Assembly (NCBI GenBank): GCA_902624535.1
Contig: CACNYF010000007.1
Span: forward strand, 1 to 43,246
From: an uncultured Pelagibacteraceae bacterium
GTDB taxonomy: Bacteria > Pseudomonadota > Alphaproteobacteria > Pelagibacterales > Pelagibacteraceae
Reading direction: 5' to 3'
Length of the DNA: 43,246 nt
Shown here: in pieces, positions 11,600 to 20,059 of the stretch
Layout: every line of letters begins with the position of its first letter
Position numbering within the stretch: position 1 is the stretch's first letter
Program-made: the position numbers and the translations under genes
Notes under the pieces: model-generated
Told to the model about the DNA's origin: nothing
The model's input: the letters and a program-made list of their open reading frames with translations, nothing else
Databases searched by the model: none

Positions 11600-11721
11600 T
11601 AATTAAAGATCAGAAATTAAAAAAGAAAAATTTGTGGACAGCAATTGGTTTAGTTGCATTTATACTTTTCCTATTCGTTTTCACATTATTTAATATTGGA
11701 GTATTTGAAAGACCTTTATGA
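11596..11721 (+). CDS. 41-aa single-helix membrane protein of the cox operon (CoxF-like)
   Basis: A short gene I read directly: ATG at 11596 overlaps the ctaB stop (ATGA), and its TGA at 11719-11721 overlaps the ctaG start (ATGA). It encodes 41 residues. A lysine-rich N-terminus (KDQKLKKKN) is followed by one hydrophobic helix (about 15-34) and a short tail ending GVFERPL. A small protein at this position between ctaB and ctaG is common in alphaproteobacteria and is often called CoxF. Tight coupling on both sides is strong evidence that it is translated. A role in oxidase assembly is inferred from position only. Confidence 0.8.
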   Translation: MIIKDQKLKKKNLWTAIGLVAFILFLFVFTLFNIGVFERPL

Positions 11722-12266
11722 TCAAAAAAAATACTTTAACTCCACTAATTCTTGCAGGAATTTTTGTCTTCATGCTAGGGTTATCTTTTGCGGCAGTGCC
11801 TTTGTATGATTTATTTTGTAGAGTAACTGGTTTTGGTGGAACTACACAAATATCAAAGGAAGCTCCCAATATCGTTTTAGATAAAAAAATAAACGTAAGG
11901 TTGGATACCAACGTTAACAGTGCTCTTGATTGGAATTTTGATGTAGATCAAAAGACAATGGATGTTCAGCCAGGCAAGGTATACAGAATTAAATTTGAAG
12001 TCGAGAATACTGGAGATAAAATTTCATCAGCAGTGGCCACATATAATGTTTCTCCATCATCATTTGGAGCATATTTTAATAAACTAGGCTGTTTTTGCTT
12101 TGAAAAACAAACATTAGATCCAGGGGAAAAAGCAAGTTACACTCTAGTATTTTACTTAGATCCAGAATTAGTAAATGATCCAAAAACATCTAGAGTTGAA
12201 GATGTTACTATGTCATATACATTTTTCTCATCCGAGTATTATAAAAACGAGAAAAAAGAGAGTTAA
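11718..12266 (+). CDS. ctaG: Cytochrome oxidase copper chaperone CtaG/Cox11
   Basis: Delivers copper to the CuB site of subunit I. The 182-residue protein has one N-terminal membrane anchor (about 9-27) and a periplasmic immunoglobulin-like domain. The family pattern VPLYDLFCRVTGFGGTTQ includes Cys34. The copper-binding CFCF motif is at 125-128 (Cys125, Cys127), followed by EKQTLDPGE. The start codon overlaps the stop of the 41-aa CoxF-like gene, and coxC follows after five bases. Confidence 0.96.
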   Translation: MIKKNTLTPLILAGIFVFMLGLSFAAVPLYDLFCRVTGFGGTTQISKEAPNIVLDKKINVRLDTNVNSALDWNFDVDQKTMDVQPGKVYRIKFEVENTGDKISSAVATYNVSPSSFGAYFNKLGCFCFEKQTLDPGEKASYTLVFYLDPELVNDPKTSRVEDVTMSYTFFSSEYYKNEKKES

Positions 12267-12271
12267 AATAA

Positions 12272-13063
12272 ATGTCTGCATCAGGTCAAAAACATGATTA
12301 TCATTTAGTTGACCCTAGCCCTTGGCCATTAGCTACATCTATAGCAACATTAGTAACAGCTGTTGGATCTGTATATTATTTTCATAGCAAAGTGATGTGG
12401 GCAATGATTTTAGGCTTCCTACTTCTTATTTATTGTGCCTTTATGTGGTTCAGAGATGTTGTAATTGAAGCTGAGCATAAAGGTCATCACACGCCTGTTG
12501 TTCAAATTCACCATAGATATGGAATGACATTATTTATTGCTTCTGAAGTAATGTTTTTTGTTGCATGGTTTTGGGCATACTTTGATGCAAGTTTGTTTCC
12601 AAATGAATTCATGGGAAATGTATGGCCACCAAAAGACATTGAAACTTTTGATCCATGGGATATCCCACTTATAAATACTCTTGTTTTACTTTTATCTGGC
12701 ACAACAGTAACCTGGGCACACCATTCTTTATTAGAGGATGACAGAAAAGGATTTATAAATGGTCTAATTTGTACAGTAATTTTAGGCGCATTCTTTACGT
12801 TATTGCAAATATACGAATACCAACATGCTACATTTAGTTTTTCAGGTCACATTTATGGTGCTACATTCTATATGGCCACAGGGTTTCATGGTTTCCACGT
12901 TTTAGTTGGGACTATCTTTTTAGCGGTTTGTTTATGGAGAGGTAAATTAGGACACTTTACTAAAGAGCATCACTTTGGTTTCGAGGCAGCTGCTTGGTAC
13001 TGGCATTTTGTTGACGTTGTTTGGTTATTTTTGTTTGCCGCTATTTACATTTGGGGAAGTTAA
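12272..13063 (+). CDS. coxC: Cytochrome c oxidase subunit III
   Basis: A structural subunit that stabilises the aa3 oxidase and supports proton uptake. The 263-residue sequence has seven predicted helices, the usual N-terminal HDYHLVDPSPWPLATS, the central FIASEVMFFVAWFWAYF with its conserved glutamate, and a histidine-rich end (EHHFGFEAAAWYWHFVDVVWLFLF). It follows ctaG by five bases and precedes surf1 by six. Confidence 0.97.
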   Translation: MSASGQKHDYHLVDPSPWPLATSIATLVTAVGSVYYFHSKVMWAMILGFLLLIYCAFMWFRDVVIEAEHKGHHTPVVQIHHRYGMTLFIASEVMFFVAWFWAYFDASLFPNEFMGNVWPPKDIETFDPWDIPLINTLVLLLSGTTVTWAHHSLLEDDRKGFINGLICTVILGAFFTLLQIYEYQHATFSFSGHIYGATFYMATGFHGFHVLVGTIFLAVCLWRGKLGHFTKEHHFGFEAAAWYWHFVDVVWLFLFAAIYIWGS

Positions 13064-13069
13064 GAGTTC

Positions 13070-13723
13070 TTGAAAAATAAGTTATCTTTTTCAATCTTTG
13101 TATACTTTTTTATTTTAGTTTTTTTATCATTAGGCACTTGGCAAATTGTAAGATTAAATTGGAAGCTTGAATTAATTAATTCAATTGAACAATCTTTAAA
13201 AAGTGATCCAGTAGAATTTAATGGAAGTAATCCAATTAACTTTAAAAAGATCAAATTTAACGGAATATTAGATAATTCAAAAATAATTTATTTATACTCC
13301 TTAAATGAAAATGGAGAACCAGGATTTGATATTGTAAATCCGGTAAGCATTAACAATAAAAGCTATTTAATAAATCGGGGTTGGGTTCCAAGAGATTTTA
13401 AATTTAAAAAGTATGTTTCAGAGGAAAGTGAATTTGAGGGAGTTTTAAAATTAAAAAGCAAATTTAATTATTTCAAGCCAGATAATGATGTAAATAATAA
13501 TTATTGGTTTACCCTTAAAGATGAAGATTTGTTGATCTATACAGGTAAAGAATTTTCTCCATTCATTATCAATAATATTGGCAATCAAGAAGGAATTTAT
13601 CCTCAGTCAAAACAAATAGGAGCCAATATTTCAAACAACCACTTAAAGTATGCTCTTACATGGTTTTCATTAGCTGTTTCCATTTTTTTAATATATTTAT
13701 ATTTTAGAAAAAAAAATTACTGA
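13070..13723 (+). CDS. surf1: SURF1 family cytochrome oxidase assembly protein
   Basis: Helps insert heme A into subunit I. The 217-residue protein has the SURF1 pattern of one helix at each end (about 4-22 and 193-213) around a periplasmic domain. Family motifs are LGTWQIVRLNWK after the first helix, a central YLINRGWVPRD and a terminal LKYALTWFSLA. The start is TTG at 13070, the only initiation codon that keeps the N-terminal helix. The stop overlaps the thrC start (TGATG). Confidence 0.92.
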   Translation: MKNKLSFSIFVYFFILVFLSLGTWQIVRLNWKLELINSIEQSLKSDPVEFNGSNPINFKKIKFNGILDNSKIIYLYSLNENGEPGFDIVNPVSINNKSYLINRGWVPRDFKFKKYVSEESEFEGVLKLKSKFNYFKPDNDVNNNYWFTLKDEDLLIYTGKEFSPFIINNIGNQEGIYPQSKQIGANISNNHLKYALTWFSLAVSIFLIYLYFRKKNY

Positions 13724-15096
13724 TGGAATATATAAGCACTAGAAATAATTCAGACCATTTTTCATTTAAAAACGTATTTCTAAAAGGTTTAGCTGATGAT
13801 GGAGGTCTTTTTGTGCCAAAGTCAATCAAACCATATAGTAAAGATGAATTAAACAAACTATGTGGTCTTAATTACAACGAATTAGCAGCTGAAGTAATTT
13901 TCCCATTTATTGGTGATTTTATGACCAAAGAAGAGTTAATTTCAATAGTATCAAAATCTTACTCAAATTTTAGAGCAGAGGATGTTGTAAAAATCTCTGA
14001 TTTAGGAAAATTAAAAGTCTTAGAACTTTATCATGGCCCAACACTTGCTTTTAAAGATATTGCAATGCAATTAATAGGAAATTTCTATCAATATCATTTA
14101 GAAAATGAGCAAAAAAAAATTAATATTATTGTAGCAACTTCAGGAGACACAGGTGCAGCTGCTATTGATGCCCTAAAAGGCAAAAAGAATTTAAATGTTT
14201 TTGTATTGCACCCAAATAATAGAATTTCACCAGTACAAAGAAGACTTATGACAATCCATGAAGAGAAAAATGTTTTCAATATTGCTATTGAGGGAAATTT
14301 TGATGACTGTCAAAATCTGGTCAAAGCAATGTTTAATGATGAAAAATTCTCTAGCTCAATTAATATGTCAGGTGTTAATTCAATTAATTGGGCAAGAATT
14401 GTTGCTCAAGCTGTTTATTATTTTTATGCTTATTTTAAAATAGGAAATGAACAGCCTATGTCTTTTTCTGTTCCGACTGGAAATTTTGGAGATATTTATG
14501 CTGGTTATTTAGCAAAGAAACTTGGACTTCCAATTGATAAACTTATTGTAGCTACTAACAAAAATGACATCCTTCATAGAGCAATTTCTGGAGGGGATTA
14601 TAGTCAAAAGAAAGTTAAGGAAACAAATACTCCTAGTATGGATATCCAGATAGCAAGTAACTTTGAGAGACTTTTATACGATGTTAAAGACTGTAATTCA
14701 GATGTTACGAAAGATGTGATGAGTAAAATAAAAAATAATACTTATCAAATCGATAATAGTGACTTAGATGAAATAAAAAAGAATTTTACATCTGAAATGT
14801 TAGATGAAAACGAAACTATCCAAATGATAAAAGATATAAATAAAGAATATAAAGTTGTAGTTGATCCACATACTGCAGTTGGAATTGGTGCTGCAAAAAA
14901 ACTTGGGTTAGAACAAAATTGCGTTGTTTTATCTACAGCACACCCATGTAAATTTCCAAAAGCAATAGAAGATGCAATTTCAAAAACTGAAGAACTACCA
15001 GATAGTCTTAAATATGTTTACGATAGAGAAGAAAAATTTGAAGTTGTATCAAATGATATAAATAAAGTTAAAGATTGCGTAATTAATTCAATATGA
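13723..15096 (+). CDS. thrC: Threonine synthase
   Basis: A PLP enzyme that converts O-phosphohomoserine to threonine. Its 457 residues fit the long bacterial/fungal type. The PLP lysine is Lys111 in LAFKDIAMQL. The phosphate-binding ATSGDTGAAA is at 138-147, and the N-terminal YISTRNN and ADDGGLFVP are also typical. It is coupled to surf1 by TGATG and to the peroxiredoxin by ATGA. The previous enzyme of the pathway, thrB, is nearby on the other strand. Confidence 0.97.
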   Translation: MEYISTRNNSDHFSFKNVFLKGLADDGGLFVPKSIKPYSKDELNKLCGLNYNELAAEVIFPFIGDFMTKEELISIVSKSYSNFRAEDVVKISDLGKLKVLELYHGPTLAFKDIAMQLIGNFYQYHLENEQKKINIIVATSGDTGAAAIDALKGKKNLNVFVLHPNNRISPVQRRLMTIHEEKNVFNIAIEGNFDDCQNLVKAMFNDEKFSSSINMSGVNSINWARIVAQAVYYFYAYFKIGNEQPMSFSVPTGNFGDIYAGYLAKKLGLPIDKLIVATNKNDILHRAISGGDYSQKKVKETNTPSMDIQIASNFERLLYDVKDCNSDVTKDVMSKIKNNTYQIDNSDLDEIKKNFTSEMLDENETIQMIKDINKEYKVVVDPHTAVGIGAAKKLGLEQNCVVLSTAHPCKFPKAIEDAISKTEELPDSLKYVYDREEKFEVVSNDINKVKDCVINSI

Positions 15097-15578
15097 AATT
15101 AAAAATAAAAGATCAAATCCCAGACATAGAAATTTTCCATCTGATAAATGGTGAACCAAAAACTAGTAAAATTAGAGATATCTTAGGAAATGGCAAAGTT
15201 ATTTTATTTGGGTTACCTGGTGCTTTTACCTCAACTTGTTCAAAACTTCATCTCCCGGGATATGTTGCTAACGCAAATAAAATAAAGGACAAAGGAGTAG
15301 ATAATATATTTTGTTTATCTGTAAATGATCCTTTCGTCATGAATGCCTGGGGAGAAGTGAACAATGCTGGAGGCAAAATTGCAATGTTATCAGATCCGTA
15401 TCTATTATTTACAAAAGCAATTGGTGCAGAAGTGGATAGAAATTCAAAAGGAATGGGTATTCGTTCAAATCGTTACGCAATGGTTATTGAAAACTTAAAA
15501 GTAGTTAATATTCAAGTTGAGAAAGAGACTAAACAATGCGGTTTATCTTCGGCAGAGGGTGTTTTAGATTTATTATAA
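15093..15578 (+). CDS. Prx5-type peroxiredoxin
   Basis: A thiol peroxidase that removes H2O2 and organic peroxides. The 161 residues match the Prx5 group. The active-site motif LPGAFTSTCS carries the peroxidatic Cys49 with Thr46, followed by HLPGY. Further cysteines near 74 and 148 are possible resolving residues. It is the last gene of the oxidase-thrC run and converges on rnhA across a 30-bp spacer. Confidence 0.92.
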   Translation: MKLKIKDQIPDIEIFHLINGEPKTSKIRDILGNGKVILFGLPGAFTSTCSKLHLPGYVANANKIKDKGVDNIFCLSVNDPFVMNAWGEVNNAGGKIAMLSDPYLLFTKAIGAEVDRNSKGMGIRSNRYAMVIENLKVVNIQVEKETKQCGLSSAEGVLDLL

Positions 15579-15610
15579 TTAGTAGGGCAGTTCTGTTGCC
15601 AGGTGCACCT
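15579..15610. other. GC-rich palindromic element between convergent genes
   Basis: This spacer between the peroxiredoxin and rnhA is markedly richer in GC than its surroundings. It contains a short stem (GGCA at 15586-15589 with TGCC at 15597-15600) directly followed by the perfect 10-bp palindrome AGGTGCACCT at 15601-15610, which runs into the rnhA stop codon. It may be a bidirectional terminator or a 3' processing site. There is no T-run as in a standard intrinsic terminator. Confidence 0.45.
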
Positions 15611-16031
15611 AAATTGTTGCAGAGGACCTTGCCAATAAATCCACTTCATTATTAAGGTTATCTGTTGAATGTGCTTTTACCCAACTCCATTTAATATCAA
15701 AAGTATTTGATAGATTATCCAATTCAGTCCAAAGTTCTTTATTCTTAACTTCTTTTTTATTTGCTGTTTTCCAACCATTTTTTTTCCAATTATGTATCCA
15801 TTCAGTTATTCCAGATTTTACATACTTAGAATCTGTAAATATTTGAACCTTGCTTCCTTTTGGAATTTTTTTTAAAGCTTTGATGGGGGCAAGTAATTCC
15901 ATTTGATTATTTGTTGTTTCTTTTTTGCTTCCTTTAATTTGAGTTTTCTTTCCATTTTCAATAATAATTGCAGCCCAACCACCATTTCCTGGATTTCCAA
16001 TGCATGAACCATCTGTGTAAATTTTAATCAT
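15609..16031 (-). CDS. rnhA: Ribonuclease HI
   Basis: Cuts the RNA strand of RNA-DNA hybrids. The 140-residue protein has the full catalytic set: Asp7 (YTDGSCIGNPG), Glu45 (NQMELLAPIKAL), Asp67 (FTDSKYV) and Asp131, with His121 in the WVKAHSTDN loop. The basic protrusion segment (HNWKKNGWKT) is kept. The start overlaps the thrB stop by one base (TAATG). A second RNase H (HII) is encoded at 31647-32222. Confidence 0.96.
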   Translation of the reverse strand: MIKIYTDGSCIGNPGNGGWAAIIIENGKKTQIKGSKKETTNNQMELLAPIKALKKIPKGSKVQIFTDSKYVKSGITEWIHNWKKNGWKTANKKEVKNKELWTELDNLSNTFDIKWSWVKAHSTDNLNNEVDLLARSSATI

Positions 16032-16996
16032 TAAAAATAATCCTTAAATGAGCTCAGATTTCTATGAAAATTCAACTTATCTATATACTCCTTTGGATCT
16101 TTGATTTTAATGACAGCATTTTTAGGAGTATTTAAATAATCATAGGATCTAGTCAAAAGATATCTCAAAGCTGACCCTCTGCATAATGTATTTAAATTTC
16201 TTTTTTCAATTTCAGTTAATTTTCTAACAGATTGGTAGCCCTTTAATAAATTTGAGGATCTTTTTTTATCTAATACAAATTTTCTATTTTTCTTTTTAAA
16301 ACATAAAGCGTTAATGCAGGTTGCTAATTCATAAGATAGAAAATCATTAGCTGAAAAATAAAAATCTATAAATCCATGAAATTTACCTTTATTGAAAAAA
16401 ATATTATCAATAAAAAGATCGCTATGAATTATTCCATTTGGCATTTTTTTTGGCCATTTTTTTTTGAGATTTCTTAAATCATTTTTCATTAAATCTTTTA
16501 AGTTTTTAGACAATTTATTAATTTTATTGTCTATTTTATTTAGAATTGATCCCCATGAACTAATCGATAGAGAATTTTTTCTATATAATTTTAATTTTTT
16601 TGAAGCCTCATGAAGAAGTGCTGCATTTTTTCCAACTATAAAACAATCCTTATTATTTAGTTGTTCTTTATCTTTTCCTTCCAAGAAACTGACAATACAA
16701 GCTTTTTTATTTTTTAAATTAAATAAATATTTACCTTTTTTATCTTTTATAGGAACTGGACATTTTACTTTTAATTTAGATAGACCAGACATAAGATTAA
16801 CAAAAAATGGGAGATCTTTTTTCTGAACTCTTTTTTCGTAAATAGTTAAAATATATTTATTTTTCTTGGTCTTCAAAAGGAAGTTGGTATTTTCAATACC
16901 TTTTTTTATACCTGAATAATTTTCTATTTTTCCAATATTATATTTCTTCTCGATAAGTTTTATCTGCTTATTATCTATTTTTGTATAAACAGCCAC
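16031..16996 (-). CDS. thrB: Homoserine kinase (ThrB type II, APH fold)
   Basis: Phosphorylates homoserine, giving the substrate of ThrC. This is the aminoglycoside-phosphotransferase-like form typical of alphaproteobacteria, not the GHMP type. It has 321 residues with an N-terminal MAVYTKI, GIENTNFLL, the catalytic loop HSDLFIDN at 191-198 and the metal-binding Asp211 in FIDFYFS. The start is GTG at 16996, overlapping the ispH stop by one base (TAGTG). Lysine content is extreme, in line with the AT-rich genome. Confidence 0.93.
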   Translation of the reverse strand: MAVYTKIDNKQIKLIEKKYNIGKIENYSGIKKGIENTNFLLKTKKNKYILTIYEKRVQKKDLPFFVNLMSGLSKLKVKCPVPIKDKKGKYLFNLKNKKACIVSFLEGKDKEQLNNKDCFIVGKNAALLHEASKKLKLYRKNSLSISSWGSILNKIDNKINKLSKNLKDLMKNDLRNLKKKWPKKMPNGIIHSDLFIDNIFFNKGKFHGFIDFYFSANDFLSYELATCINALCFKKKNRKFVLDKKRSSNLLKGYQSVRKLTEIEKRNLNTLCRGSALRYLLTRSYDYLNTPKNAVIKIKDPKEYIDKLNFHRNLSSFKDYF

Positions 16997-17940
16997 TAAT
17001 TTAATTTTTTTGGAATTTTAAATACAATATCTTCTTTTACAATTTCAACTTCTTCAATATCAAGAGAAAACTCTTTTTCAAGCTCATGGATAAAATTATC
17101 AACTAATACTTCTGGAGCTGATGCGCCCGATGAAATTCCTATCTCTTTACAGTTTCTGATTTTATCAATCGGGACAACACTCTCAGAATGAATAAGTTCA
17201 GAATCCAAGCATCCTGTTTTTTTTGCAACCTCAACAAGCCTTAAAGAATTGGAAGAGTTCCTGCTACCAATTACAAAGAACATATCACATTTTTTAGCAA
17301 TTTTTTTTACGGCAGCTTGCCTATTTGTTGTAGCATAACAAATATCCTCTTTTTTTTGTTCATGGATCTCTGGAAATTTTTCTTTTAACGATCTTACAAT
17401 ATCTTTTGTATCATCTACAGAAAGAGTAGTTTGAGTTATATAAGCCAAAGGCAGTGATGTTTTATTTTCATACTGTTTTGCATCATCCACACTTTCTATT
17501 AGATCAATAGAGCCTACAGGTAGCTGACCCATTGTCCCTATAACTTCTGGATGATTTTTGTGACCTATTAACAATACATGCATTTTATTTTTATTTAATA
17601 TTTCTGCTTCTTTATGAACTTTAGAAACCAAAGGGCAGGTGGCATCAATAAAAATCATATTAAGATTACTTGCTTCCTGCGGTACAGATTTTGGGACACC
17701 ATGTGCTGAAAAAATTACCGGTCTAGTCTTATCCTTTATTTCATTTAGCTCTTCAACAAATACTGCACCTATTTTTTTTAAACTATCCACTACATGTTTG
17801 TTATGAACAATTTCGTGTCTTACATAAACTGGAGCTCCGTATTTATCTATACTTTTTTTAACAATTTCAATTGCTCTATCAACTCCAGCACAAAAACCTC
17901 TTGGAGCAGCTAAATAAATTTTAAGACTTTTACTTTTCAT
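16996..17940 (-). CDS. ispH: 4-hydroxy-3-methylbut-2-enyl diphosphate reductase
   Basis: The last enzyme of the MEP pathway, producing IPP and DMAPP. It is a [4Fe-4S] protein. The three cluster cysteines are Cys17 (PRGFCAGV), Cys102 (DATCPLV) and Cys201. The conserved NHPEVIGTMGQ segment with the proton-donating Glu132 is present. Length is 314 residues. It is coupled to the 57-aa membrane-protein gene upstream (11-bp overlap) and sits in the same run as the carotenoid genes, so precursor supply and carotenoid synthesis are probably coexpressed. Confidence 0.97.
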   Translation of the reverse strand: MKSKSLKIYLAAPRGFCAGVDRAIEIVKKSIDKYGAPVYVRHEIVHNKHVVDSLKKIGAVFVEELNEIKDKTRPVIFSAHGVPKSVPQEASNLNMIFIDATCPLVSKVHKEAEILNKNKMHVLLIGHKNHPEVIGTMGQLPVGSIDLIESVDDAKQYENKTSLPLAYITQTTLSVDDTKDIVRSLKEKFPEIHEQKKEDICYATTNRQAAVKKIAKKCDMFFVIGSRNSSNSLRLVEVAKKTGCLDSELIHSESVVPIDKIRNCKEIGISSGASAPEVLVDNFIHELEKEFSLDIEEVEIVKEDIVFKIPKKLN

Positions 17941-18103
17941 TTTCTTCTTTTTTAAAAAAAGGAATTAAAAATACTATACATGCTATTAAAAAAAATAAAC
18001 TGCCAAACATAGCCCAAAAACTTCCTATACTTGAAATAATGAAACCAATTGCAGATATTATGAACAAAATCCATCCTGCCAGGTTTATAGTTTTATTTTT
18101 CAT
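17930..18103 (-). CDS. 57-aa membrane protein between blh and ispH
   Basis: A gene I found by reading the minus strand: ATG at 18101-18103, TAA at 17930-17932, 57 residues. It overlaps blh by 11 bp and ispH by 11 bp, the packing expected of a real gene in this genome. The protein starts MKNKTINLAGW. It has two hydrophobic stretches (about 10-27 and 29-50) split by a short SSIGSFWA segment, which may form a helical hairpin, and ends in a charged tail (KKEENEK). I do not recognise the family. Its position suggests a link to retinal synthesis or to membrane placement of Blh, but that is only inference. Confidence 0.8.
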   Translation of the reverse strand: MKNKTINLAGWILFIISAIGFIISSIGSFWAMFGSLFFLIACIVFLIPFFKKEENEK

Positions 18104-18992
18104 TTTTTTCTACCATGTATTCAAGTAAAATATGTGGAAAAGTCAATGAGGCCAATCCAATAAATATTAATTTAATAATGCTTTCATCTATACCAAATTT
18201 TTTTGAAATAAAATAAAAAACTATTACATACATTATTGCTGTAATTACAGTAAGTGGAATAATTTTTCGTAAAAAAATAGGAAATCCTTTCATCAAATTT
18301 TTATTTATTTCACTAATTAAGCTTAATGAGTGTCTTATAGAATGAAGAAAGCAGAAATAAATTGTGAAAGCCAATATAGGGTTAAAAAAATAGTTTAAAA
18401 TAATTATTGAAAAACTATCTAAAAAAAGAATTGATCTTAAATCATTATTATTACCTCTATATATAAGAAAATTACTTAGCACTGATAGTATAACTAACGG
18501 AATTAAAAAATTATTAGCCATAATATTTTCATCTATTGAAAAATTTAACATTTTAAAAATTTCGATTGTCTCAGCTTTATGAAACAGTAAGGGCGCTGAA
18601 ATAACTAATGATCCTTTAATAAAATAAAAAATTTCTAAAAAATTAACATTTTTTGTTTCGATGAAATCACTGTCTTCTTTTCCGAAATGATATGCCGCAA
18701 CTATTAAAAAAAGCGAAAGCAACCATATTGGACTTAAAATCCAGATTAAAATAACAAAAATAGCAATACCTATATAAGCTATATAGAATACTTCTGTATT
18801 TTTAATTTTATAAATTTTTAAAAGTTTTTTACCCTTCTCATGATCCAGCGCACCGTGAGAGATACCAATTGTAAGAATTAAAAAAAAACTAAAAAGTATA
18901 AACGAATTATCTCTCAATACCTCAAAGGCAGAAAAAAAAATACAGATATTAAAAAAAATAATAGAATGAAAAAAATTTATTTTGTTGATCAT
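18093..18992 (-). CDS. blh: Brp/Blh-type beta-carotene 15,15'-dioxygenase
   Basis: Cleaves beta-carotene into two molecules of retinal, the chromophore of proteorhodopsin. The 299-residue integral membrane protein has the family's iron-ligand histidines in their usual contexts: His46 and His51 (ISHGALDH), His102 (YHFGKED), His217 and His221 (LHSIRHSL) and His285 (FPHILLEY). The start overlaps the crtY stop by one base (TAATG). No rhodopsin gene lies in this window, so the opsin must be encoded elsewhere. Confidence 0.93.
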   Translation of the reverse strand: MINKINFFHSIIFFNICIFFSAFEVLRDNSFILFSFFLILTIGISHGALDHEKGKKLLKIYKIKNTEVFYIAYIGIAIFVILIWILSPIWLLSLFLIVAAYHFGKEDSDFIETKNVNFLEIFYFIKGSLVISAPLLFHKAETIEIFKMLNFSIDENIMANNFLIPLVILSVLSNFLIYRGNNNDLRSILFLDSFSIIILNYFFNPILAFTIYFCFLHSIRHSLSLISEINKNLMKGFPIFLRKIIPLTVITAIMYVIVFYFISKKFGIDESIIKLIFIGLASLTFPHILLEYMVEKNEK

Positions 18993-20059
18993 TATTTAAA
19001 TACAGCTTTAATAAAAATCCATTTTGGCATCTTTAATATAATGGATAAGTCCTCGAAAATATTACTTTTATTGGAAAGGAAGTTTATTACTGTTTTTGAC
19101 TTGCTTTTAAACATTTTGAAGAAAATATTTGGCATGATCTCTGGCTTTTCTGCTAAGACTTTCAAAAAAACATTATCTAAAAACTTATACTTACTTTTTA
19201 TATTGAAAGCTCTAGTTTGAACTATTTTATCAATGTTTTGGGTAATATATTCTGCTTGTTCTTGAATATTTAGGAAAGTATAGCCAGTGCTCAAACGAGT
19301 CATACCTCCTGCAGTTCCAATATTAATCGTATTTTTATCGTTTTTAAATTTTGGATAAAATAATGGTATAGCCCCAACTTCTTTATAATTAATTTTATAT
19401 TTTTTTAACTTTAAAGTATTTTCGATGTAATCAGTAATTTGTTTATCATAATCTTTTTCACTATCATCTTCCATTTTTGAAAGCCACGTAGTTTCGATTA
19501 AAGCTGATTTTTTTGAATAGGGTAGTGTATAGAAAAAATGAACACTTTTTTTTTGATCACAATCAAAGTCCATTAAATTCATTATTTGATCATCAAAAAA
19601 ATCTTTTTCAGTTTCAATCTCAACGCCTTGAAAGTGTTGCCATAAATTAGAATCTTTATTCTCAAGATTTGGTAAACTATTAAATAAAATTGCATTTTTA
19701 GTATTTACTTCACTAATATCTTTAAAGAATTGAATATTAGGATTTTTATTGATTTTATTTAAAATCTTTTTGTAGAATAATCCACTATCAATACTTTCGT
19801 AAGGAGTTTCTTTACAATCTTTATATTCAACTTTTCCTTTAAAATTGATTGTATAATCTTTCCATCTTTTTTTTACACAGTCATCAAACTTGTGAGGCAC
19901 AGTTTTCCAGTATGACCAAGTTTTATCTCTTTTATATTCATCTCTTTTTTCAATAATTGCTAAAGTCTTATTTTTAAGTTTATCGTGATACTCTAACTCG
20001 TAAGCCAATGTTAAGCCTGCACAGCCGCCTCCAATAATTATGTAATCAAAATCTTTCAT
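18992..20059 (-). CDS. crtY: Lycopene beta-cyclase
   Basis: Closes the two beta rings of lycopene to give beta-carotene. It is a flavoprotein with the N-terminal dinucleotide fold IIIGGGCAGLTLAYELE and a short pattern KRDKTWSYW typical of CrtY. I prefer the ATG at 20059 (355 residues) to the TTG at 20068. The former overlaps crtB by 14 bp. The C-terminal half contains GTAGGMTRLSTGYTF, a family signature. Confidence 0.93.
   Translation of the reverse strand: MKDFDYIIIGGGCAGLTLAYELEYHDKLKNKTLAIIEKRDEYKRDKTWSYWKTVPHKFDDCVKKRWKDYTINFKGKVEYKDCKETPYESIDSGLFYKKILNKINKNPNIQFFKDISEVNTKNAILFNSLPNLENKDSNLWQHFQGVEIETEKDFFDDQIMNLMDFDCDQKKSVHFFYTLPYSKKSALIETTWLSKMEDDSEKDYDKQITDYIENTLKLKKYKINYKEVGAIPLFYPKFKNDKNTINIGTAGGMTRLSTGYTFLNIQEQAEYITQNIDKIVQTRAFNIKSKYKFLDNVFLKVLAEKPEIMPNIFFKMFKSKSKTVINFLSNKSNIFEDLSIILKMPKWIFIKAVFK

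Noticed and set aside
18966..19220. 84-residue plus-strand frame across the blh/crtY junction
   Set aside because: It is antisense to two well-identified genes and matches no family.
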